The notes: generated by a model from the sequence alone, not told the origin. 11,698 bases of DNA from Phenylobacterium aquaticum (GCF_947378715.1 NZ_CANCLE010000129.1:1-11698); one strand, 5' to 3'. Shown: positions 1-6,722, counted from the stretch's first letter. Numbers and translations: made by a program.

Positions 1-22
1 CGGCGCTCCCCCCGGAGCGCCG
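1..22. terminator. Strong GC hairpin at the left edge, possible terminator
   Basis: A perfect 9-bp stem (CGGCGCTCC at 1-9, GGAGCGCCG at 14-22) closes a CCCC loop. It lies about 47 bp beyond the nrdA stop codon. On the minus strand, what follows the stem is outside the window, so a U-tract cannot be checked. It could be an intrinsic terminator for nrdA or an intergenic processing hairpin. Confidence 0.4.
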
Positions 23-50
23 TCAGGCCTTCACCATGACCGGTTTGAGG

Positions 51-66
51 GCCGGCCGCAGCCGGC
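51..66. other. Short GC hairpin just after the nrdA stop codon
   Basis: GCCGGC at 51-56 and GCCGGC at 61-66 pair around a CGCA loop, two bases past the nrdA stop on the minus strand. No T-run follows, so alone it is a poor intrinsic terminator. It may protect the 3' end of the message or act with the hairpin at 1-22. Confidence 0.3.
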
Positions 67-68
67 TT

Positions 69-1937
69 CTACTGGCAGGCGAGGCATTCCTCGTAGTCGG
101 TCTTCTCGCCATTGCTCATGTCGACCACGACGGCCATGCCCTCGCCACCCGCATGGGCGGCGCGCTGCACGGACTTGGAGCGCAGGTAGTAGAGCGACTT
201 GCAGCCGCGTTCCCAGGCCTGCCAGTGCAGCATGTGCAGGTCCCACTTATCGACATCGCCGGGCAGGAAGATGTTGACCGACTGGGACTGGCAGACGTCC
301 GGCGTGCGGTCGGCGGCGAGTTCGACGACCCAGCGCTGGTCCAGCTCGAAGGCGGTCTTATAGACGTCCTTCTCGTCCTGGCTCAGGCAGTCGAGGTGCT
401 GGACCGAGCCCTCGTTCTCCAGGATCGAGTCCCAGATGGCCGAGGTGTTCTGGCCCTTCTCGTCGAGCAGGCGCTCCAGATAGGGGTTCTTGACCGCGAA
501 GGAGCCCGACAGGGTCTTGTGGGTGTAGATATTGGCCGGGATCGGCTCGATGCCGGCCGAGGTGCCGCCGCAGATGATAGAGATCGAGGCGGTGGGCGCG
601 ATGGCGATCTTGTGGCTGAAGCGCTCCATGACCCCGCGCTCGGCGGCGTCCGGGCAGGCGCCGCGCTCGGCGGCGAGCGTCCGCGAAGCCGCGTCGCACT
701 GGCGGCGCAGGTGCTTGAACAGCCGCATGTTCCAGGACTTGGCGAGCGCGCTCTCGAAGGGCACGTTCTGCATCTGCAGGAAGGTGTGGAAGCCCATCAG
801 CCCCAGGCCCACCGAACGCTCGCGCTTGGCGGCGTAGACGGCGTTCTTCATTTCCGGCGGCGCGCGCTGGATGAAGTCCTCCAGCACATTGTCGAGGAAG
901 CGCATGACGTCCTCGATGAAGGTCGGATGGTCGCGCCATTCCATGAAGGTCTCGGCATTGACCGAGGACAGGCAGCAGACCGCGGTGCGGTCATGGCCCA
1001 GGTGATCGACGCCGGTGTGCAGCATGATCTCCGAGCACAGGTTCGACTGGCGCACCTTCAGCCCCAGCTCGCGCTGATGCTGCGGCATGGAGCGGTTCAC
1101 GGTGTCGGAGAAGATCAGATAGGGCTCGCCGGTCTGCAGGCGGATCTCGAGGATCTTCTGCCACAGGGTGCGGGCGTCGACCTCGCGCAGCACTTCGTTG
1201 TTCTTGGGCGAGCGCAGGCCGAACATGGCGCCGTCGCGGACGGCTTCCATGAATTCGTCGGTCACCGAGATCCCGTGGTGCAGGTTCAGCGACTTGCGAT
1301 TGAAGTCGCCCGAGGGTTTGCGGATCTCGAGGAACTCCTCGATCTCCGGGTGGTGGATGTCGAGATAGACCGCCGCCGAACCCCGGCGCAGCGAGCCCTG
1401 GCTGATGGCCAGCGTGAGCGAATCCATCACCCGGATGAAGGGGATGATGCCGCTGGTCTGGCCGGCGCCCTTGACCTTCTCGCCGATGGAGCGGACCCCG
1501 CCCCAATAGGTGCCGATGCCGCCGCCGTTTGAGGCCAGCGCCACGTTCTCGTTCCAGACGCCCTGGATGCCCTCGAGGCTGTCGCCGACGGCGTTCAGGA
1601 AGCAGGAGATCGGCAGGCCGCGATCGGCGCCGCCATTGGACAGGACCGGGGTGGCCGGCATGAACCAGAGGCGCGAGATATAGTCATAGACCCGCTGGGC
1701 GTGGTCGGCGTCGTCGGCATAGGCCGTGGCGACGCGGGCGAACATGTCCTGGTAGCTTTCACCCTGGAGCAGGTAGCGGTCTTCCAGGGTGGTCTTGCCG
1801 AAATCGGTCAGCAGCGCGTCCCGCGACCGGTCGACCTCGACCTTGCGAACCAGCTGCAACTGGGGTCGATCAGCGCGCTCCGACGAGGCCTGAGCCGCTT
1901 CCGAGACCGTCCGCATAACCGCTTCGCTGCTGCTCAT
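69..1937 (-). CDS. nrdA: Class I ribonucleoside-diphosphate reductase, alpha (catalytic) subunit, without ATP-cone
   Basis: This is the large subunit that reduces ribonucleoside diphosphates to deoxyribonucleotides in the cytoplasm, using a radical supplied by a beta subunit (NrdB, not in the window, possibly just to the left). The protein has 622 residues. Visible catalytic features are the first redox Cys in LPISCFLN (C112), the NLCSE motif with N299, thiyl-radical C301 and E303, and the second redox Cys in CCLSS (C321/C322). The radical-transfer tyrosine pair is in SLYYLRS (Y583/Y584), and the C-terminal redox pair is ECLACQ (C618/C621). All residues needed for catalysis appear present. 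The N-terminus is about 50 mostly polar residues leading straight into the catalytic domain, so the overall-activity ATP-cone found in E. coli NrdA is missing. The ATG at 1937 has no strong Shine-Dalgarno. Regulatory sites upstream are listed separately. The family is certain; the subclass within class I is not settled here. Confidence 0.96.
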   Translation of the reverse strand: MSSSEAVMRTVSEAAQASSERADRPQLQLVRKVEVDRSRDALLTDFGKTTLEDRYLLQGESYQDMFARVATAYADDADHAQRVYDYISRLWFMPATPVLSNGGADRGLPISCFLNAVGDSLEGIQGVWNENVALASNGGGIGTYWGGVRSIGEKVKGAGQTSGIIPFIRVMDSLTLAISQGSLRRGSAAVYLDIHHPEIEEFLEIRKPSGDFNRKSLNLHHGISVTDEFMEAVRDGAMFGLRSPKNNEVLREVDARTLWQKILEIRLQTGEPYLIFSDTVNRSMPQHQRELGLKVRQSNLCSEIMLHTGVDHLGHDRTAVCCLSSVNAETFMEWRDHPTFIEDVMRFLDNVLEDFIQRAPPEMKNAVYAAKRERSVGLGLMGFHTFLQMQNVPFESALAKSWNMRLFKHLRRQCDAASRTLAAERGACPDAAERGVMERFSHKIAIAPTASISIICGGTSAGIEPIPANIYTHKTLSGSFAVKNPYLERLLDEKGQNTSAIWDSILENEGSVQHLDCLSQDEKDVYKTAFELDQRWVVELAADRTPDVCQSQSVNIFLPGDVDKWDLHMLHWQAWERGCKSLYYLRSKSVQRAAHAGGEGMAVVVDMSNGEKTDYEECLACQ

Positions 1938-1995
1938 CGCCCAAAATCCAATTCAATCAGGAACTTCACGGACAGTGGCGTCCGATCCGCCCCAC

Positions 1996-2011
1996 CCCCT
2001 ACATCTTGTGG
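1996..2011 (-). promoter_or_regulatory. NrdR-box-like site, promoter-distal copy nearest nrdA
   Basis: CCCCTACATCTTGTGG matches the palindromic NrdR consensus acaCwAtATaTwGtGt at the core C, A, AT, T and G positions (11 of 16 by eye). It starts 59 bp before the nrdA start codon and 32 bp (about three helical turns) from a second site at 2028. NrdR boxes normally occur as phased pairs upstream of ribonucleotide reductase genes, where NrdR represses when dATP is high. Confidence 0.6.
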
Positions 2012-2027
2012 GCGGCGCAGGTCCGAC

Positions 2028-2043
2028 ACCCACTATATGGGGG
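2028..2043 (-). promoter_or_regulatory. NrdR-box-like site overlapping the likely nrdA promoter
   Basis: ACCCACTATATGGGGG matches the NrdR-box consensus at C4, T7-A8-T9-A10-T11, G13 and G15 (11 of 16). With the site at 1996-2011 it forms a pair with 32-bp periodicity. It covers the candidate -10 TATAGT (2032-2037, minus strand), so binding would be expected to block RNA polymerase. Confidence 0.6.
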
Positions 2044-2066
2044 CATAAGGGCTAATGACTCGTCAA
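2032..2066 (-). promoter_or_regulatory. Candidate nrdA promoter with GANTC (CcrM) site
   Basis: Read on the minus strand, TTGACG (2066-2061) lies upstream of TATAGT (2037-2032). The 23-bp spacing is too long for a classical sigma-70 pair. A GANTC site (GACTC on plus, 2057-2061) sits about 34 bp before the expected transcription start. In Caulobacter, methylated GANTC sites in the -10/-35 region mark GcrA-dependent promoters with weak core elements, so this arrangement is plausible. The start site is inferred, not shown. Confidence 0.4.
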
Positions 2067-2099
2067 CGGGGGGAAGGGGTTGTCCCCCGGAGTTTTTCT

Positions 2100-2115
2100 T
2101 TAACGAGAGGTTAAC
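2100..2115. promoter_or_regulatory. Perfect CtrA-type box (TTAAC-N6-TTAAC)
   Basis: TTAAC at 2100-2104 and TTAAC at 2111-2115, separated by GAGAGG, form an exact full CtrA recognition sequence on the plus strand. It is 163 bp upstream of the nrdA start and over 100 bp upstream of the likely riboswitch promoter, so nrdA is the likelier target. CtrA is the master cell-cycle regulator of Caulobacterales, and chance occurrence of this motif in such GC-rich DNA is low. Confidence 0.65.
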
Positions 2116-2219
2116 GTCGCTTGACGGGGGTTGATCCATCAAGGTTTTCCGACGCGCCTGAGGCGAGACTCACGACAGTGTGACAAATCAACTCGGCGCC
2201 CAGCCTGGGCATTTTGAAC

Positions 2220-2246
2220 TTGCCAGTTTCCAGGGCGGGCCCTATC
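2220..2246 (+). promoter_or_regulatory. Candidate housekeeping promoter of the Mn riboswitch transcript
   Basis: TTGCCAG (2220-2226), a 12-bp spacer, then GCCCTATC (2239-2246) resembles the Caulobacter sigma-73 consensus TTGaCgS-N10-14-GCtANAWC (11 of 15 by eye). The predicted start near 2251-2253 coincides with the beginning of the riboswitch P1 pairing region, which supports the call. No other good match is seen between here and the CtrA box. A GANTC site at 2167-2171 lies upstream. Confidence 0.45.
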
Positions 2247-2250
2247 CCCC

Positions 2251-2385
2251 GACGCGTCACTGGGGAGTAGCCGCCTGCGCGTATCAGCAGGGGGCGCGTC
2301 AACAAACTTGCCGAGGATCTCCTGGATCCGGGGCATGGCGCGTCCGACAGTTGTCTGGCGAGACCTTTGGCTTTCGTGCGTCGGT
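2251..2385 (+). ncRNA. yybP-ykoY manganese riboswitch aptamer
   Basis: The signature elements of the yybP-ykoY (Mn2+-sensing) class appear in order. GGGGAGTAG is at 2262-2270. A P2 hairpin follows, with CCTGC at 2274-2278 pairing with GCAGG at 2287-2291. The conserved junction GCGTCAACAAACTTG is at 2296-2310. A variable hairpin GGATC/GATCC (2315-2319, 2325-2329) comes next, then the GAC-GTC hairpin at 2346-2355 and the 3' element TGGCGAGACC at 2356-2365. GACGC at 2251-2255 can pair with GCGTC at 2378-2382 to extend P1. The downstream gene is a GDT1-family Mn2+ exporter, a known target of this class, so Mn2+ binding should raise exporter expression. The boundaries are approximate. Confidence 0.92.
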
Positions 2386-2390
2386 CCTGA

Positions 2391-2435
2391 GCGGGGTCGG
2401 CGGCGCGGAAAGCCATTGGTTATGCCCGACCCCGC
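2391..2435 (+). promoter_or_regulatory. Candidate riboswitch expression-platform hairpin
   Basis: GCGGGGTCGG (2391-2400) is perfectly complementary to CCGACCCCGC (2426-2435), giving a 10-bp stem that ends just before the start codon region. Inside the loop, AAAGCCATTGG (2409-2419) can instead pair with CCTTTGGCTTT (2364-2374), the 3' edge of the aptamer, at 9 of 11 positions. This gives two competing folds. No U-tract follows, so control of translation or Rho access is more likely than intrinsic termination. Confidence 0.5.
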
Positions 2436-2450
2436 CCCAGAGTGTGCGCC

Positions 2451-3017
2451 GTGATCAATCCCTTCTTCGTTTCCACCGGCCTGGTGGCCATCGCCGAGAT
2501 CGGCGACAAGACCCAGCTGCTGGCCATGCTGCTGGCCGCCCGGTTCCGCAAGCCCGCGCCGATCATCGCCGGCATCTTCGTCGCCACCATCGCCAACCAT
2601 GCCCTGGCCGCGGCTGTCGGCGTGGTGGCCGGCGATTTCCTCAATGGGCCCTGGATGAAGTGGATCCTGGGCCTCGCCTTCCTGGCTTTCGCCGGCTGGG
2701 CGCTGATTCCCGACCAGTTCGAGGACAAGGACGCGCCCCGGGAAAAGGCGGGCGCCTCGATCTTCGTGACCACGGTCGTGGCCTTCTTCTTCGTGGAGAT
2801 GGGCGACAAGACCCAGGTGGCGACCATAGCCCTGGCCGCCCGCTTCCATCAGGTCTTCTGGGTCGCCGCCGGCACCACCGTCGGCATGATGCTGGCCAAT
2901 GTGCCGGCCGTGTTCATCAGCGAGGCCGCCTCCCAGCGCCTGCCGTTCAAATATATCCGCTGGGCGGCGGCGGCCTCGTTCGCGGCCCTGGGCCTGTGGA
3001 TCCTGATCTCAGGCTAG
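2451..3017 (+). CDS. TMEM165/GDT1 (UPF0016) family Mn2+ exporter
   Basis: This is an inner-membrane transporter of about 188 residues. It shows the family's internal duplication: each half carries the acidic cation-binding motif E-x-G-D-K-T-Q (EIGDKTQ near residue 16 and EMGDKTQ near residue 116). Each half has three hydrophobic segments, about six in total, with a charged loop (DQFEDKD) in the middle. Bacterial members export Mn2+, and control by the upstream yybP-ykoY riboswitch supports that substrate. The start is uncertain. GTG at 2451 has a weak AGAG about 8 bases upstream and gives a typical family N-terminus (MINPFFVSTG). GTG at 2442, in the same frame, would add three residues but has no ribosome binding site. 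The gene is monocistronic and converges on putA, sharing the stop-codon bases. The unrelated exporter MntP is excluded by the motifs. Confidence 0.92.
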   Translation: MINPFFVSTGLVAIAEIGDKTQLLAMLLAARFRKPAPIIAGIFVATIANHALAAAVGVVAGDFLNGPWMKWILGLAFLAFAGWALIPDQFEDKDAPREKAGASIFVTTVVAFFFVEMGDKTQVATIALAARFHQVFWVAAGTTVGMMLANVPAVFISEAASQRLPFKYIRWAAAASFAALGLWILISG

Positions 3018-6000
3018 AGGTTCAACAGGGCCGGGTCCCCGCCCTGGGCGGCGATATTGACGCTGAGCGCCCGCTCGACGGCGAATCGCAGCAGGGCGTG
3101 GGGGCCACCAGCCTTGGGGCCGGTGCCGGACAGGCCCTCGCCGCCAAATGGCTGGACGCCCACCACCGCGCCGATCATCGAGCGGTTCACGTAGGCGTTG
3201 CCGGCGGGGACCGCGCGGCGGACCTCCTCGGCGAAGGCCTCGATGCGGCTGTGGACGCCGAGCGTCAGGCCATAGCCCTGGGCGGCGAGCGCGGCGGCGG
3301 CGGGACCGAGCTTGCCCGATTCGTAGCGAACCACATGCAGGATCGGGCCGAACACCTCCCGGGGCAGGAAGTCGGCCGAGGGAATCTCGGCCAGGACCGG
3401 TCCGAAGAAGCTGCCGCCGCCGGGGGCCGGAAGGGCGTGCAGCACCTTGGCCTCGGCGCCCAGGCGCTCCAGATGCGCCGCGAGCACGGTGCGCGCGTCC
3501 TCGTCGATCACCGGGCCGATATCGGTGCGCGGATCGGCGGGCTCGCCCAGCACCAGGGCGTCCATGGCCCCCTTGATCCCCTCGACCAGGCTGTCGGCGG
3601 TGTCTCGTGGCGCGAACAGAATACGCAGGGCCGAGCAGCGCTGGCCAGCTGAGCCGAAGGCCGAGGCGATCACGTCGTCGATGACCTGTTCGCGCAAGGC
3701 CGTAGTGTCGACGAACATGGCGTTGAGTCCGCCGGTCTCGGCGATGAACGGCAGGATCGGACCCGGTCGGGCCGCGAGGGTGCGGTTGATCGCCCAGGCG
3801 GTCTCCGTGCCGCCGGTAAAGGCGACGCCCGCGCAAGCGGGATGGGTGGTCAGGGCCGCGCCGACCGTGGCGCCCTCGCCCGGCAACAGGTGCAGCACCT
3901 CCTCCGGCAGGCCAGCCCGAAGGAACAGGCGGACGGCGGCGGCGGCGATCAGCGGGGTCTGTTCAGCCGGCTTGGCCAGCACGGCGTTACCGGCGGCCAG
4001 CGCGGCGGCGATCTGGCCGGTGAAGATGGCCAGGGGGAAGTTCCAGGGGCTGATGCAGACGAAGACGCCCCGGCCATGCAGGCTGAGCTGGTTCACCTCA
4101 CCTACCGGACCCTTGAGGGTCTCCGGGCCGGCGAACTGACGCTCGGCGAGGTGGGCGTAGTAGCGGCAGAAGTCGGCCGCCTCCCGCACCTCGGCGACGC
4201 CATCGGCCAGGGTCTTGCCGGCCTCGCGGGCGCAGATCGCCACCAGCACCTCGCGGTGGGCCTCCAGTTCGTCGGCCATGGCGCGCAGGATGCGGGCCCG
4301 GGCGTGACCACCAAGGCCGTCCCAGGCCGGCTGGGCGGCCTGGGCGATGGAAAAGGCCGTATCGATCTGGGCGGTCTGGGATGGCCAGACCCGGCCAATG
4401 ACCCGGGCGCGATCCGAGGGGGCGGTGCGCGGTTCGCCCAGGCCCTCGGTGATCTCGTCCCCGGCGACGATGGGACTGGCGCTGAGCGTTCCGGCGTCAA
4501 GGGCGGCGATGGAGAGGGTGAGTCGGTCCCGCTCGGCAGCCACCGACAGATCGATGCCCACTGAGTTGCGACGCGCCGAGCCATAGAGGTCGATCGGCAG
4601 GGGGATGCGCGGATGCGGCGCGCCGCCGGTCGCCTCCACCGCACCGATGGGATCGCCAACCACGGCCGAAACCGGGGTCTTCTCATCCAGCAAGGCATGG
4701 ACGAAGGAGGTGTTGGCGCCGTTCTCCAGCAGGCGGCGGACCAGATAGGGCAAGAGCTCCTCGTGGCCGCCTACGGGGGCGTAGACCCGCAGTTTCAGGG
4801 CGCCATAGCGTTGGTCGGCGCCGGCATAGAGCGCCTCGCCCATGCCGTGCAGGCGCTGGAACTCCGGCTCCACCCCAGCCTGGCGCGCCATGTGCCGGAC
4901 CGCCGCCAGGGTGTGGGCGTTGTGGGTGGCGAACTGAGGATAGAGCGCCGGCGAGGCGGCCAGCAGCACCCGGGCGCAGGCCAGATAGGACAGGTCGGTC
5001 GCCGCCTTGGTCGTATAGACCGGATAGCCGGGCAGCCCGTTCACCTGGGCCCGCTTGATCTCCGAATCCCAATAGGCGCCCTTGACCAGCCGCACCATCA
5101 GCCGGCGGCCGGTGGCCCGGGCGATGTCGGCCACGACGGCCACGGTGCGGGGGCTGCGTTTCTGATAGGCCTGGACCGCCAGACCCAGGCCGCGCCAAGT
5201 TCCCAGTTCCGGGGCGCGGGCCAGGCGGTCCAGCAGCTTGAGGGACAGGGCCAGGCGATCGGCTTCCTCGGCGTCGAGGGTCAGGTTGATATTGGCTTCG
5301 GCGGCGATCACCGCCAGCCGCAACAGGCGGGGATAGAGGTCGCCCCAGACCTTGTCTTCCTGGCGGGCCTCATAGCGCGGCGACAGGGCCGAGAGCTTCA
5401 CCGACACCCCGTGGCCGGCCTCGGGCCCCTGGTCCCGGGCCTGGGCGCCCACGGTGCGCAGGGCCTGGGCGTAGGCGGCTTCGTAGCGGTCGGCGTCGAG
5501 CGCGGTGCGGGCCCCCTCCCCCAGCATGTCGAAGGAACAGACATAGCCGTCGGCCGCGGCGCGGCGGATCGCCAGCTCGATGGTGCGACCCAGCACGAAC
5601 TGCTCGCCCATGATCTTGACGGCGCCGGCCACGGCCTGGCGGATCACCGGCTCGCCCAGCCGTCCGGCCAGACGGCGGATGAAGCCCGGCAGGTCGGCGG
5701 CGGCTTCCTCGTCTGGATCGATCAGCTTGCCGGTGAGCATCAGGCTCCAGGTCGAGGCGTTGACCAGCAGGCTGTCGGACCGGCCCAGGTGGCTCGACCA
5801 GTCGGCCGAGGCGATCTTCTCGGCGATCAGCCGGTCGCGGGTCCCTTCGTCGGGCGTACGGAGCAGGGCCTCGGCCAGGCACATCAGGGCCAGGCCCTCG
5901 CGGGTCGAGAGCGAGAACTCCTGCAGGAAGCTCTCCACCACCCCCTGTCGCCGCGCCCCGCGACGGGCCAGCCGCACCAGGGTCTCGGCCTCGTGACCGA

Positions 6001-6124
6001 CCTCCTCGCGCTCATCGGGCGCCAGGGGCTGGCCGGCCAGCAGGGCGGTGGTCGCAGTGCGCTCATCGACGAACTTCTCGGCGTCGAGGGCGGTCAGGGC
6101 GTCAAGGAGGGCTTGGCTGATCAT
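3014..6124 (-). CDS. putA: Bifunctional proline dehydrogenase / L-glutamate-gamma-semialdehyde dehydrogenase (PutA, minimal type)
   Basis: PutA oxidises proline to glutamate in two steps, passing electrons to the quinone pool through FAD and making NADH. The protein has 1036 residues. The proline dehydrogenase barrel (about 190-475) shows SVKLSALSPRY, RLVKGAYWDSEIK (R345, K348), ATHNAHT, QRLHGMGE and the substrate-binding RR in YLVRRLLENGANTSFV (R463/R464). The aldehyde dehydrogenase part (about 570-1025) shows SPWNFPLAI, FTGGTETA, the AETGG glutamate (E796), catalytic C830 in GQRCSALR, EVFGPI and QPFGGEGLSGTGPKAGG. There is no ribbon-helix-helix DNA-binding domain at the N-terminus and no extra C-terminal domain, so this is the short non-autoregulating form (the Bradyrhizobium enzyme is about 1000 residues). 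Regulation therefore probably falls to the divergent Lrp-type gene. The ATG at 6124 fits the family start but has no clear Shine-Dalgarno. Confidence 0.97.
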   Translation of the reverse strand: MISQALLDALTALDAEKFVDERTATTALLAGQPLAPDEREEVGHEAETLVRLARRGARRQGVVESFLQEFSLSTREGLALMCLAEALLRTPDEGTRDRLIAEKIASADWSSHLGRSDSLLVNASTWSLMLTGKLIDPDEEAAADLPGFIRRLAGRLGEPVIRQAVAGAVKIMGEQFVLGRTIELAIRRAAADGYVCSFDMLGEGARTALDADRYEAAYAQALRTVGAQARDQGPEAGHGVSVKLSALSPRYEARQEDKVWGDLYPRLLRLAVIAAEANINLTLDAEEADRLALSLKLLDRLARAPELGTWRGLGLAVQAYQKRSPRTVAVVADIARATGRRLMVRLVKGAYWDSEIKRAQVNGLPGYPVYTTKAATDLSYLACARVLLAASPALYPQFATHNAHTLAAVRHMARQAGVEPEFQRLHGMGEALYAGADQRYGALKLRVYAPVGGHEELLPYLVRRLLENGANTSFVHALLDEKTPVSAVVGDPIGAVEATGGAPHPRIPLPIDLYGSARRNSVGIDLSVAAERDRLTLSIAALDAGTLSASPIVAGDEITEGLGEPRTAPSDRARVIGRVWPSQTAQIDTAFSIAQAAQPAWDGLGGHARARILRAMADELEAHREVLVAICAREAGKTLADGVAEVREAADFCRYYAHLAERQFAGPETLKGPVGEVNQLSLHGRGVFVCISPWNFPLAIFTGQIAAALAAGNAVLAKPAEQTPLIAAAAVRLFLRAGLPEEVLHLLPGEGATVGAALTTHPACAGVAFTGGTETAWAINRTLAARPGPILPFIAETGGLNAMFVDTTALREQVIDDVIASAFGSAGQRCSALRILFAPRDTADSLVEGIKGAMDALVLGEPADPRTDIGPVIDEDARTVLAAHLERLGAEAKVLHALPAPGGGSFFGPVLAEIPSADFLPREVFGPILHVVRYESGKLGPAAAALAAQGYGLTLGVHSRIEAFAEEVRRAVPAGNAYVNRSMIGAVVGVQPFGGEGLSGTGPKAGGPHALLRFAVERALSVNIAAQGGDPALLNL

Positions 6125-6135
6125 TCCATCGGAAT

Positions 6136-6154
6136 ATTGCCAAATTCGGCGAAT
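6136..6154. promoter_or_regulatory. Candidate Lrp/PutR operator between putA and its regulator
   Basis: The 83-bp divergent gap contains ATTGCCAAATTCGGCGAAT. Its core GCCAAATTCGGC (6139-6150) is a palindrome with one mismatched pair and an AT centre, in otherwise GC-rich DNA. Lrp/AsnC proteins bind short AT-centred imperfect palindromes, and PutR-type regulators act on the adjacent putA. The position is right, but the motif is weak and read by eye. Confidence 0.35.
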
Positions 6155-6207
6155 GTCGTACGGAGTTATCCGCTGAATGCCGGTGAATTCACGAGAACTT
6201 GAGCCCT

Positions 6208-6678
6208 ATGTCAAAATCCCTACGGCTGGACGATACGGACCGCCGCCTGCTGCGGGTGCTGCAGGACGATGGACGGATCAGCAATGCCGACCTGGCCCAG
6301 CGCTGCAACCTCTCGGCCTCGGCCTGCTCGGACCGGGTGCGGCGGCTGCGGGAGGAAGGCTTCATCACCGGCTATTCGGCGATTCTCGACCCCACCAAGG
6401 TCGGCCGCGACGTGTTGATCTTTGTGGAGGTGGTGCTGGATCGCACGACGCCGGATGTCTTCGAGAGCTTCGCTGCGGCGGCGCGCAAGGCGCCCGACGT
6501 GCTGGAGTGCCACATGGTGGCCGGCGGCTTCGACTATCTGATCAAGGCCCGCGTCGCCGACCTGGTCGAGTACCGCAAGTTCCTGGAAGAGGTGCTGGTG
6601 CGCATTCCGGGCGTCCGCGAGACCCGCACCTACGCCGTGCTGGAGGAGGTGAAGTCCTCCACCCGGCTGCCGATCTGA
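6208..6678 (+). CDS. Lrp/AsnC family transcriptional regulator, probable PutR-type activator of putA
   Basis: The protein has 156 residues. Residues 5-60 form the AsnC-type winged helix-turn-helix (LDDTDRRLLRVLQDDGR, then ISNADLAQRCNLSASACSDR). Residues 65-150 form the RAM effector-binding domain, with the characteristic glycine turn VAGGFDYLIK and a closing RETRTYAVLEEVK strand. The whole length is normal for the family. It lies head-to-head with putA across 83 bp. In Agrobacterium and Rhodobacter an Lrp-type PutR encoded beside putA activates it in response to proline, so the same role is inferred. The ATG at 6208 is chosen over an upstream in-frame TTG (6199) because it is a stronger start codon and gives the usual N-terminus. 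The upstream purine stretch (GAGAACTTGAG) is only a weak ribosome binding site. Confidence 0.93.
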   Translation: MSKSLRLDDTDRRLLRVLQDDGRISNADLAQRCNLSASACSDRVRRLREEGFITGYSAILDPTKVGRDVLIFVEVVLDRTTPDVFESFAAAARKAPDVLECHMVAGGFDYLIKARVADLVEYRKFLEEVLVRIPGVRETRTYAVLEEVKSSTRLPI

Positions 6679-6686
6679 GGCTCGCC

Positions 6687-6710
6687 GATCGGGTCTGGGG
6701 CGACCTGATC
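6687..6710 (+). other. Hairpin directly downstream of the Lrp-type regulator
   Basis: GATCGGGTC (6687-6695) pairs with GACCTGATC (6702-6710) through nine base pairs, including one G-T wobble, around a TGGGGC loop. It begins 9 bases past the stop codon. No T-run follows, so it may only stabilise the 3' end of the message before the stronger hairpin at 6723. Confidence 0.35.
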
Positions 6711-6722
6711 CCCAAACGCAAA

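Noticed and set aside
36..1532. 498-codon open frame on the plus strand, antisense to nrdA
   Set aside because: It mirrors the strongly supported nrdA frame in GC-rich DNA. Its translation is low in recognisable motifs, and it has no ribosome binding site or family resemblance.
2116..2219. Possible small gene or second promoter upstream of the Mn riboswitch
   Set aside because: Only short frames without a ribosome binding site, one GANTC and a lone TTGACG without a partner -10 are present.
2180..3652. 490-codon open frame on the plus strand overlapping the riboswitch and exporter
   Set aside because: It runs through the conserved riboswitch and out of frame with the exporter, then antisense to putA. 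The sequence is Arg/Gly/His-rich shadow translation.
4613..6202. 529-codon open frame on the plus strand, antisense to putA
   Set aside because: It is a shadow of the putA codon bias. It shows no domain, and the opposite strand carries every PutA motif.
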